A stretch of 32,793 nt of DNA from Stutzerimonas stutzeri (GTDB lineage: Bacteria > Pseudomonadota > Gammaproteobacteria > Pseudomonadales > Pseudomonadaceae), in assembly GCA_002387205.1 (NCBI GenBank), contig DGLA01000011.1, positions 53,490-86,282 on the forward strand, written 5' to 3'. Both the position numbers and the translations under genes were made by a program. Position 1 is the stretch's first letter. Each line of letters starts with the position of its first letter. The notes beneath the pieces are model-generated. The model made no database searches and was not told the DNA's origin. It was given only the letters and a program-made list of their open reading frames with translations. Shown here piece after piece: positions 24,075 to 32,200 of the stretch.

Positions 24075-24128
24075 ATAACGTCGTGCCGGGTCTTTCAGGT
24101 TTGCTCGGCGCAGTCGTGTCTGTCGGTC

Positions 24129-24158
24129 AGAAAGAAGAACGCCGGCTAACGCCGGCGT
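24129..24158 (-). terminator. Terminator of the cytochrome b561-yceI operon
   Basis: An 8-bp perfect stem, ACGCCGGC and GCCGGCGT (24139-24146 with 24151-24158), with a 4-nt loop. Read on the minus strand it is followed by a T/C-rich run. It lies about 18 nt after the yceI stop. Confidence 0.75.
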
Positions 24159-24175
24159 CTGGTGACTGCGATCGA

Positions 24176-24751
24176 TTACTGGCGAATGCCTTCAACCGAG
24201 ATGATCAGATCAACCGTCTGCGATGCCGGGCCAAGATCCATCTTGATATCGAAGTCCTTCAAGGTGAGCGTCGTAGTGCCCTCGAAGCCCGCACGATAGC
24301 CGCCCCACGGATCCTTGCCTTCGCCGAGGAACTTGGCAGCGATGACCACCGGCTTGGTGACGCCGTTGAGTGTCAAGTTACCGGTGATATCGGCAGTACC
24401 GTCGCCGGTCGGCTTGACCGAGGTCGACTCGAAGGTCGCAGTCGGGTGCTCGGAGACGTTCAGGAAGTCCTCGCTGCGCAGGTGCTTGTCACGCTCGGCA
24501 TGGTTGGAAAAAACACTGTCCGTCTGCAACGTCACCTTCACACTGCTCGCTTCCGGGTTGGAAGCATCGAAACTGAAGTTGCCGTCGAACTCCTTGAACG
24601 AGCCCCACAACCAGCTGTAGCCGAGGTGGCTGATCTTGAAGTTGACAAAGGCATGCTGGCCTTTGGTGTCGATCGCGTAATCGGCAGCGAGCGCCTGGCC
24701 AGCAAAAATCATCGAGCCCAGCGCCAGTGCAGCGAAGCTTTTCTTCAACAT
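24176..24751 (-). CDS. YceI-family periplasmic lipid-binding protein (PasP-like)
   Basis: A 191-residue secreted protein with signal peptide (MLKKSFAALALGSMIFAGQALA). The mature lipocalin-like beta barrel shows HAFVNFKISHLGYSWLWGSFKEFDGNFSFD, SVFSNHAERDKHLRSEDFLNV, ITGNLTLNGVTKPVVI and a closing LIISVEGIRQ. Those are the conserved YceI segments; related proteins bind isoprenoid quinones. ATG 24751 has a strong AAGGAG 6 nt upstream. It follows cytochrome b561 by 22 bp, the same pairing as yceJ-yceI in E. coli. The place between the efflux operon and bioA matches P. aeruginosa PA0423 (pasP). A role in quinone or lipid handling at the membrane is inferred. Confidence 0.93.
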   Translation of the reverse strand: MLKKSFAALALGSMIFAGQALAADYAIDTKGQHAFVNFKISHLGYSWLWGSFKEFDGNFSFDASNPEASSVKVTLQTDSVFSNHAERDKHLRSEDFLNVSEHPTATFESTSVKPTGDGTADITGNLTLNGVTKPVVIAAKFLGEGKDPWGGYRAGFEGTTTLTLKDFDIKMDLGPASQTVDLIISVEGIRQ

Positions 24752-24773
24752 GGAATACTCCTTTGGAGGTTTG

Positions 24774-25328
24774 TCAGGCATCGGCGCGGCCGAACATCCG
24801 TTTTAACGTCGGATCGCGATCGATGAAATGGTGCTTCAGAGCCGCCAGGGCATGCAGACCGGAGAAAATCACCAGTCCCCAGGCGAGGTATTCATGTACC
24901 AGACCAGCCAAGTCTTCCTGGTCCGGAATCGAGGTGATCAGTGCAGGCACTTCGAACCAGCCAAACACGCTGATGTCGCGGCCGTCCGCTGTCGAAATGA
25001 GGTAGCCGGAGATCATCACCGCGAACAGGCCAAGATATAGAGCACCATGACCAACCTTGGTCGCCATCCGCGTCAATTTCCCATGATTGGCGAGTGGCGC
25101 TGGACCGCTGTTGAGGAAGCGCCAGAAGACGCGCACGACCATCAAGGCCAGCAAGAGCAAGCCGATACTTTTATGAATGTCCGGCGCCGTACGGTACCAA
25201 CTGCTGTAATAGGTCAGCCCGACCATCCAGTAACCCAGCGCGAACAGCCCAACCACAGCAACCGCTACCAGCCAGTGCATCGTGATGCTGACCAGGCCGT
25301 AGTTACTGGAAGAGTTTCGCCAATGCAT
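24774..25328 (-). CDS. Cytochrome b561 (YceJ/CybB-like)
   Basis: A 184-residue inner-membrane dihaem cytochrome with four hydrophobic helices. Likely haem ligands are His18 (SITMHWL), His52 (DIHKSIG), His145 (LVHEYLAWG) and His159 (GLHALAALKHHF), the pattern of the bacterial b561 family. CybB-type members oxidise superoxide and reduce quinone. It is the first gene of the yceJ-yceI type pair, so the two may act together on membrane quinones. ATG 25328 is chosen with AGGA 8 nt upstream; the longer frame reaches back through the divergent bioA promoter region and is rejected. Confidence 0.93.
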   Translation of the reverse strand: MHWRNSSSNYGLVSITMHWLVAVAVVGLFALGYWMVGLTYYSSWYRTAPDIHKSIGLLLLALMVVRVFWRFLNSGPAPLANHGKLTRMATKVGHGALYLGLFAVMISGYLISTADGRDISVFGWFEVPALITSIPDQEDLAGLVHEYLAWGLVIFSGLHALAALKHHFIDRDPTLKRMFGRADA

Positions 25329-25354
25329 TGCTAAGTCCTGAGCTGCAGAAGCGA

Positions 25355-25370
25355 TTAGCCTAACGGCTAA
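25355..25370. promoter_or_regulatory. Inverted repeat between cytochrome b561 and bioA
   Basis: TTAGCC (25355-25360) and GGCTAA (25365-25370) flank TAAC in the 163-bp divergent intergenic region. It lies 26 bp upstream of the b561 start codon and may be an operator for either gene. The rest of the gap contains an AT-rich stretch (about 25377-25410) suitable for promoters. Confidence 0.35.
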
Positions 25371-25491
25371 CCGATCGAAATGAATCGCATTTTTTCGTTT
25401 CAAAATATCGACCGGGCAGATAGATCGGCGCTGACGAGTGCGCCGAGGGTTTCTGCTAGGCTTCGCGCGACGCCGACGCCAAGGAGCAACG

Positions 25492-26895
25492 ATGAGCCTG
25501 AATGACAGCTGGATGCAGCGCGACCTGTCCGTACTCTGGCATCCCTGCACCCAGATGAAAGATCACGAACAGCTGCCCCTGATTCCGATCCGGCGCGGCG
25601 AGGGCGTGTGGCTAGAGGATTTTGACGGAAAGCGCTATCTGGACGCCGTCAGTTCCTGGTGGGTGAATGTGTTCGGCCACGCCAACCCACGCATCAATCA
25701 ACGCATCAAGGACCAGCTCGATCAACTCGAACACGTCATGCTTGCCGGCTTCAGCCACCAGCCGGTGGTGGAGCTTTCGGAGCGGTTGGTCAGCATTACG
25801 CCTGCCGGCCTCGACCGGGTGTTCTACACGGACAACGGATCGACCGGCATCGAAGTCGCGCTGAAGATGAGCTTCCACTACTGGCGCAACATCGGGCAAC
25901 CAGCCAAGCAGCGGTTCGTCACCCTCACCAACAGCTATCACGGCGAGACGGTCGCAGCCATGTCGGTAGGCGATGTGGCGTTGTTCACCGACACCTACAA
26001 GCCACTGCTGCTCGACACCTTCAAGGTACCCAGCCCGGACTGCTATCTGCGTCCGGACGGCGTGAGCTGGGAAGAACATTCGCGCGCCATGTTCACCCAT
26101 ATGGAGCAGACGCTGGCCGAGCACCATCAGCAGGTGGCCGCGGTCATCGTTGAACCGCTGATCCAGGGCGCAGGTGGCATGCGAATGTATCACCCGGTCT
26201 ACCTGAAGCTGCTTCGTGAAGCCTGCGACCGATACGATGTGCATCTCATCCACGACGAGATCGCCGTAGGCTTCGGCCGCACCGGGACTATGTTTGCCTG
26301 CGAGCAGGCCGGCATCACGCCGGACTTCCTCTGTTTATCCAAAGCGCTGACTGGGGGCTACCTGCCCATGGCCGCCGTGTTGACGACGGACAAGCTGTAC
26401 CAGGCGTTCTACGACGATTACGCGACGCTGCGCGCCTTCCTTCACTCTCATACCTATACCGGCAACCCACTCGCCTGCGCGGCCGCGTTGGCCACGCTGG
26501 ACATCTTCGAACAAGACAATGTCATCGAAGCCAACAAGGCGCTGGCGGCGCGCATGGCCACCGCCACCGCACATCTGACCGACCACCCACAGGTGGCAGA
26601 GGTGCGCCAGACTGGTATGGCACTGGCCATCGAGATGGTTCAGGACAAAGCCGGAAAGAAGCCCTACCCCTGGCAGGAACGACGCGGTCTCAAGGTTTAT
26701 CAGCACGCTTTGCAGCGCGGCGCATTGCTGCGTCCGCTGGGTAGTGTCGTGTACTTCCTGCCGCCCTACACCATCACCGAAGAGCAGATCGATTTTCTCG
26801 CCGAGGTTGCAACAGAGGGCATCGACATCGCAACGCGCGCCGTCAGCGTCTCCGTCCCCGCGACTGGTCCGGAAGACTTCCGCGACCCCGGATAA
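25492..26895 (+). CDS. bioA: Adenosylmethionine-8-amino-7-oxononanoate aminotransferase
   Basis: Converts KAPA to DAPA in biotin synthesis, using SAM as amino donor and PLP as cofactor. The N-terminal LWHPCTQMKDH and SSWWVNVFGH are BioA-specific. The PLP-binding aspartate lies in LIHDEIAVGFGRTG (Asp255), and the Schiff-base lysine is Lys284 in CLSKALTGGYLPMAAVLTT. ATG 25492 has AAGGAG 5 nt upstream; the frame continues 5' without family resemblance. At 467 residues it is longer than E. coli BioA by a short C-terminal tail (RAVSVSVPATGPEDF). No other bio genes are near. rsmE follows after about 70 bp. Confidence 0.96.
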   Translation: MSLNDSWMQRDLSVLWHPCTQMKDHEQLPLIPIRRGEGVWLEDFDGKRYLDAVSSWWVNVFGHANPRINQRIKDQLDQLEHVMLAGFSHQPVVELSERLVSITPAGLDRVFYTDNGSTGIEVALKMSFHYWRNIGQPAKQRFVTLTNSYHGETVAAMSVGDVALFTDTYKPLLLDTFKVPSPDCYLRPDGVSWEEHSRAMFTHMEQTLAEHHQQVAAVIVEPLIQGAGGMRMYHPVYLKLLREACDRYDVHLIHDEIAVGFGRTGTMFACEQAGITPDFLCLSKALTGGYLPMAAVLTTDKLYQAFYDDYATLRAFLHSHTYTGNPLACAAALATLDIFEQDNVIEANKALAARMATATAHLTDHPQVAEVRQTGMALAIEMVQDKAGKKPYPWQERRGLKVYQHALQRGALLRPLGSVVYFLPPYTITEEQIDFLAEVATEGIDIATRAVSVSVPATGPEDFRDPG

Positions 26896-26968
26896 CCGCG
26901 GCAGTGTTCAGGCGCCGTCCGGAAAGCATTAGACTGCCGTTCCTTCATGCCTGCCTGTGCCCTAGCCC

Positions 26969-27691
26969 ATGCGCCTATCCCGCTTTTTTATCGACGCGCC
27001 ATTGTCCCTCGGCCTCCAGCGCTTGCCGGAGGCCACAGCCCATTACATCAGTCGGGTATTGCGGCTCACCGCTGGCGATGCCGTGCAACTGTTCGATGGC
27101 AGCGGTACGGAATTTCGCGGCGAACTGGCCGAGGTGGGCAAGAAACAGGTATCGGTAACGTTACACGAGCAGCTCGCAGGACAGCCTGAATCGAACCTGC
27201 GCATTCATCTCGGGCAAGGCCTATCACGGGGTGAAAGGATGGATTGGGCGATCCAGAAAGCCACCGAACTGGGTGTAGCAGAGATCACGCCGGTCGTCAG
27301 TGAACGCTGCGAGGTCAGATTGAAGGACGAGCGCGCCGACAAGCGCCTGGCTCACTGGCGCCAGATAGCCATAAGCGCGTGCGAACAGTGCGGTCGATCC
27401 GTCATTCCCGTCATCCATCCACCCGTTCAGCTTCAGGACTGGCTGACCGTGGAAGCGGAGCTGAAACTCGTTCTTCATCCGGTGGCCGAGCCGCTGTCGA
27501 CTCACCAGCCGCCCCGCACGCTGGCCTTTCTGATCGGCCCAGAGGGAGGGCTCAAGGAAAACGAAGTCGACCTGGCGCTTGCCGCCGGCTTCCGGGCCGC
27601 TCGCCTTGGTCCACGGGTCTTGCGCACGGAGACGGCACCCGTCGTCGCGCTCAGCGTCGCCCAGCAGTTATGGGGCGATTTTCAGCAATAG
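26969..27691 (+). CDS. rsmE: 16S rRNA (uracil1498-N3)-methyltransferase
   Basis: A 240-residue SPOUT-class enzyme methylating 16S rRNA with SAM. An N-terminal PUA-like domain (MRLSRFFIDAPL through ISRVLRLTAGDAVQLFDGSG) is followed by the knot domain: GERMDWAIQKATELGVAEITPVVSERC, AISACEQCGRSVIPVI, FLIGPEGGLKENEVDLA, and LGPRVLRTETAPVVALS. These are the family's cofactor-binding loops. The start is the ATG beginning MRLSRFF; AGCCC is a poor ribosome site, but the sequence fits known N-termini. It probably forms one unit with bioA and converges on chpC after 28 bp, with no clear terminator seen. Confidence 0.96.
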   Translation: MRLSRFFIDAPLSLGLQRLPEATAHYISRVLRLTAGDAVQLFDGSGTEFRGELAEVGKKQVSVTLHEQLAGQPESNLRIHLGQGLSRGERMDWAIQKATELGVAEITPVVSERCEVRLKDERADKRLAHWRQIAISACEQCGRSVIPVIHPPVQLQDWLTVEAELKLVLHPVAEPLSTHQPPRTLAFLIGPEGGLKENEVDLALAAGFRAARLGPRVLRTETAPVVALSVAQQLWGDFQQ

Positions 27692-27719
27692 AAGGTGCGG
27701 CAAAGGGGCTGAAAGGTCG

Positions 27720-28190
27720 TCATATCAGGCCAGCATCCGCGAGCTTTTGTTCCAGGGCCACCAGATCGGGTATGCGCGCCTGGACGTCGCCAAGATTGAC
27801 TGCATCCAGCTCCAGGGGAGCCAGGCGCACATCGGAACGCGCAAGGCCTGCATCTACCTTGATCGACCGTGGGATACCCTGGACCAGCAGAGCGATGAAC
27901 TTGACGTGTTCGCGCCCGCCCAGGGCGTTGAGCACCGCGACTCGCGCGCGTGACCCCGCTTCGACCTGGCCACCGGATGCGGCCTCGAAGGATAGCAAGG
28001 GCAAATTCAGGTCTCTCCAGGGTACCTGCCCCAGAAACCAGTCCGGCCTGCCTGGTACGGCCTGCGGCGCGCGATAGGAAATCAGCTCCGCGACGGCAAC
28101 GTTGGGCAGCAGTAGCGTACGGTCGGCCAACGGCACCAGAAGAGCGGTGATGCTGTCGGATGTGTCCTGGGTAACAACGGATTGGCTCAT
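27720..28190 (-). CDS. chpC: CheW-like adaptor ChpC
   Basis: A 156-residue CheW-domain protein. The core DSITALLVPLADRTLLLPNVAVAELISYR followed by RPDWFLGQVPWRDLNLPLLSFE and RVAVLNALGG is a CheW beta-barrel. Such proteins couple receptors to the histidine kinase. In P. aeruginosa ChpC belongs to the Chp/Pil chemosensory system controlling type IV pili, twitching and cAMP. Its ATG overlaps the chpB stop by 4 bp (ATGA), confirming co-translation in the order chpA-chpB-chpC. chpD and chpE do not follow; rsmE converges from the other strand instead. Confidence 0.9.
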   Translation of the reverse strand: MSQSVVTQDTSDSITALLVPLADRTLLLPNVAVAELISYRAPQAVPGRPDWFLGQVPWRDLNLPLLSFEAASGGQVEAGSRARVAVLNALGGREHVKFIALLVQGIPRSIKVDAGLARSDVRLAPLELDAVNLGDVQARIPDLVALEQKLADAGLI

Positions 28191-29236
28191 GGGGTATCCG
28201 GCTGCAGCGTGGCTAACGGCCGGCTGGCCAATTGCACACAATGGTTGACTAATGCCTGGGCAAGTTCTCGCGGATCACCGCTCTGGGAGCTGTAGCCGCC
28301 TTCGCGCAGACTGTCTGGCATGCTCGAGCAGACACAGGAATCCGCACGCTGCGTCCACACACTGGCGCCCTGGCGCAGCACATAGGCTGCCGCGGCGCTT
28401 CCGTCGCTGCCCATGCCGCTGAATGCGATGACGCCGCAGCGGTTGCCGTACTGCTGCGCCAGGTTGAGCAACATCTGGTCGATGGATGGGCTATAGGGTT
28501 CGGGCCAGCCGCGCCCGCAAAGGCGCATGCTGCCGTCCTCGTCGAAGCCAAGCTCCTCGGCGATCGGCGCAACGATGACTTCACCACAACGTATCCAGTC
28601 TCGCTCGCGGACCTGATTCACCTTCCACTGGCTGTGGCGCCCAACCGCCCTCGATAGCGCAGATTCGAAGCTTGCTTCGATGTGCTGTGCGTATATGAAA
28701 CCTACTGGCAGTCCAGCTGGCAGCGCATCGAGAAACGCCTTGACCGCTTCCGGGCCACCGAGCGAAGCCGCCAGCAGCCAGACCTCGCGCGCCGGCTCGC
28801 CAGCCATGGTCAGTCCAGCCAGTGACGATGGCAAATCCAGAAGGCCCGGTCGCTGCTCTTGCTGTTCAAGCACTTCAAGCCGCGGCCCCACCGCACGCGA
28901 TGGATCACCAACCAACCACTTTAGCTTGCCAAACAGCCGCCGCTCCCAACGCGGATAATGTTCGGAATGTCGCTCAGGGGCATGCCCCTCACCAAACAGG
29001 ACAGGGCAACGATCACGCTCCAGCAGTGCGTTGACCAGCGGCGAATCCTCGGTCTGGGCCAGATCCACCAGCCACAGGTCAGCCTCCACCGCCTCCAGAG
29101 CTGCATCATCCAGACGCGCCGGGTCGCTGTTCAAAACGACATCGTAACCATTGGCAGTAAGCGCCTGCTGCAGCACGTGACGCTGAAGCGATGTGTCAGC
29201 GATAACGCCGATACGTGCAGTCACGGGATCACTCAT
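28187..29236 (-). CDS. chpB: CheB-like methylesterase ChpB
   Basis: A 349-residue protein with a C-terminal CheB methylesterase domain. The catalytic triad is visible: Ser158 in AASLGGPEAV, His185 in IYAQHIEASF and Asp278 in FSGMGSDGSAAAA. The enzyme removes methyl groups from the pilus chemoreceptor, setting adaptation. The N-terminal 120 residues look like a receiver fold (IGVIADTSLQRHVLQQALTANGYDVVL) but lack a clear phosphoacceptor arrangement, so phosphorylation control is doubtful. ATG 29236 overlaps the chpA stop by 8 bp. It sits between chpA and chpC in the usual order. Confidence 0.92.
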   Translation of the reverse strand: MSDPVTARIGVIADTSLQRHVLQQALTANGYDVVLNSDPARLDDAALEAVEADLWLVDLAQTEDSPLVNALLERDRCPVLFGEGHAPERHSEHYPRWERRLFGKLKWLVGDPSRAVGPRLEVLEQQEQRPGLLDLPSSLAGLTMAGEPAREVWLLAASLGGPEAVKAFLDALPAGLPVGFIYAQHIEASFESALSRAVGRHSQWKVNQVRERDWIRCGEVIVAPIAEELGFDEDGSMRLCGRGWPEPYSPSIDQMLLNLAQQYGNRCGVIAFSGMGSDGSAAAAYVLRQGASVWTQRADSCVCSSMPDSLREGGYSSQSGDPRELAQALVNHCVQLASRPLATLQPDTP

Positions 29237-32200
29237 GATGCTTGACCAGCTGCTGAATCGTCTCAAGCAAGAGAGATTCCTGATAGGGCTTGCCGAGGTA
29301 TTCGTTCACACCGATGCTCATTGCCCTGTCCCTGTGCTTCTCGCCGGTACGCGAGGTAATCATGATTATCGGCAGGTCCTTCAATCGCTCATCGTGGCGC
29401 ACCAGCGTCGCCACTTCAAAGCCATCCATACGCGGCATCTCGATGTCCAGCAGCATGATGTCCGGCTTTCTTTCCTGCAGCTGGGTGATCGCATCGACCC
29501 CGTCCTTTGCAGTGAGCACATTCATCCCATTACGCTCGAGCAGGCGACCGGTCACCTTGCGCACCGTGACGGAGTCGTCCACCACCATGACCAGCGTCGG
29601 GCGATCGACTTCCACCTCAGCCGGCTCTTCGCCTCCGAGCAAACGCTGCGGCTGCTGTTGGGTAAGCAGGTGCGCATGCAACACGCGGATGGTCGCGAGC
29701 AGATCCAGAATTACCACCACCCTACCGTCGCCGAGGATGGTCGCTCCGGATATCCCAGGCACGGTGGCGAACTGCGGGCCGAGCCCCTTCACCACGATCT
29801 CGCGCGAGCCTGCCAGGCTGTCGACCTGGACCGCCACGCTGTGCTCGTTCGAGCGCACCAGGATGACCGGCAGCGGCAGACTTTGGCCAACCAGCTTGGG
29901 ACGCTGGCCGTTGTTGAGCAATTCGCCTAGATAGCGCAGCTCGTAGGTCTGACCGGCATACTCGAATCGCGAAGCGCCTGGCTGGTAATAGGCTTCCAGC
30001 TCATACGGCGAGACACGCACGATACCTTCGATCGTGTTCAGCGGAATCGCGTAGAGATCGTCACCGGAATACACCATCAATGCACGGTTGACCGACACCG
30101 TAAACGGCAGGCGAATCAGGAAGCGAGTCCCTTGACCCTGCTCGGACTCGATGCTCATCGAGCCACCGAGCTGCTTGACCTCGGAATGCACCACATCCAT
30201 GCCAACGCCGCGCCCGGAGATTTGCGTCACCTTCTCCGCTGTGGAGAATCCGGCCTCGAGAATGAACTGCAGCATCTCATGGTCGGATAGCTCACTGCCG
30301 GGCACGATCAAACCCCGTTCGATGGCCTTGCGACGCACTGCGTCAAGGTTGATACCGGCGCCATCATCGCTGAGTGCAAGAACGATATCCCCACCCTCTC
30401 GCGTCAGCTCCAGACGGATGTTGCCCTGTTCGGGCTTGCCTGCGGCCAACCGCCTGGGGCCGGTTTCGATGCCATGGTCCACCGCGTTGCGCAGCATGTG
30501 CTCCAACGGCGCAACGATGCGCTCCAGCACACTGCGATCCATCTCGCCAGTAGCGTTGCCGACATGGAACTCGACCTGTTTGCCCAGTTCTCCTGCGACC
30601 TGGCGGACAATACGACGCAAACGAGGCACCAACCTGTCGAACGGCACCATGCGGGTGCGCATGAGGCCTTCCTGCAACTCGGTATTGACCCGTGCCTGCT
30701 GCAGCAGCAGTGTTTCGGCATCGCGGTTACGGGCAGCCAGGGTTTCCTTCAGGTCGAGCAAGTCGGATGCCGACTCGAACAAGGCCCGCGATAGCTGCTG
30801 GAGCTGCGAATGTCGATCCATTTCCAGTGGGTCGAAATCATCGTACCCGGCGCGTTCTGCCTCGGCCTGATAACGGCTGAGGATTTGCGCCTGGGTTTCG
30901 GTATCCAGTCGTCGAAGCTGGTCACGGACCCGCTCGATGGTGGCCTCCATCTCACCCAGGGTGAACCCGACGTCGCTAACCTGCTGTTCGACGCGGCCTC
31001 GGAAAATCGAGGTTTCCCCTGCCAGGTTGACCAGCCCCTCAAGTAGATCCGCAGGCACCTTGACCAGCTCCTGAGGTGCACGGCGCGACGCAGCGTCCAA
31101 AGCAGCCTGCTCGGCACGTCGGATGAAGGGCAAGACCTTCGCCGGGGCATTGGGCGCCGACACCTGTGCGCTAGCAGCAACGATCGGTGTCTCAAGGACT
31201 ATCACAGGCGCGCCGGACGGTGCTTCTGGCTGCGGCTCTTCTGCTACCTCGCCTTCGTTGGGCTCGCTGTTAAGCCGCAACCGCATGGTCTCGACTTCCT
31301 TGAGCAGAGCGTCATAGCCGCCCTGCACATCCAGAAACAGGCTATCCGTCCAGGGCTGCTCCTGCAGCTGCGCCTCGCTGAGCCGCTGCTCCAGCTCATG
31401 GGCCATGTCACCGAGCTCTACTTGGCCCGCCAACCGCGCCCCACCCTTGAGGGTGTGCAGGATGCGCATCATGTCCGCAAGTGGCGCCGCGTTATCCCGG
31501 ACCGCCTCCCAGCGACCAAGCGTCGACTCCATTTCCTCCAGCAGCTCGTCCGCTTCCTCGACAAAGATATCGAGGATCTCCGCTTCGGCAGCGTTTTGTG
31601 GTGCTTTAAGCACAACACTGCTGGGTATGCTCAATTGCTCGCCGGGGCTTGCCCGGAAGCGGCGGATGGTTTCGACCAGATCCAACCCGCCCGGAAGATC
31701 CTGATAGTCCCGTACCGCATCGAGCATCGCCGCAAGTCGGTCGTGACAGCTCTGCAACAAGGTGAACAGGGCCGGGCTCGCGCGGTAGTGGCCAGCACAG
31801 AGTCCTTCATAGAGGAATTCGAGCTCATGCGCGAGATCGCCTATCTCGGGAATATCGGCCATTCGCGCGCCACCCTTGAGGGTATGCAGGTCGCGCTGCA
31901 AGGCCTCTACCTCGAGCGTGTTATCCACATTGTCCATCCAGCGCTGCAGGGACGCCCCGGCACGCTCGATGATGTCGAAGCCTTCCTCAAGGAAAATCTC
32001 GACCAGCTCGGGGTCACGCTCCTCCCATCCCGAAGCCGGAAGCGGGTACAGCGCTTCAGGTTCGGACGTGACGCTGTCTGACAATTCATGAACGCTACTC
32101 GAAGCTTCGGTTACAAGCGACTCAGGTGTCGCGCTTTCGGCTTCGGGATCGCCTGCCGGGATTCCTAAAGTCTGCGTCGTTTCGCCATCATCGGCCAGCT

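Noticed and set aside
24055..24175. Possible remnant of a ttgR/mexR gene
   Set aside because: All frames were read for a TetR or MarR helix-turn-helix; none was found, only a hairpin and a terminator.
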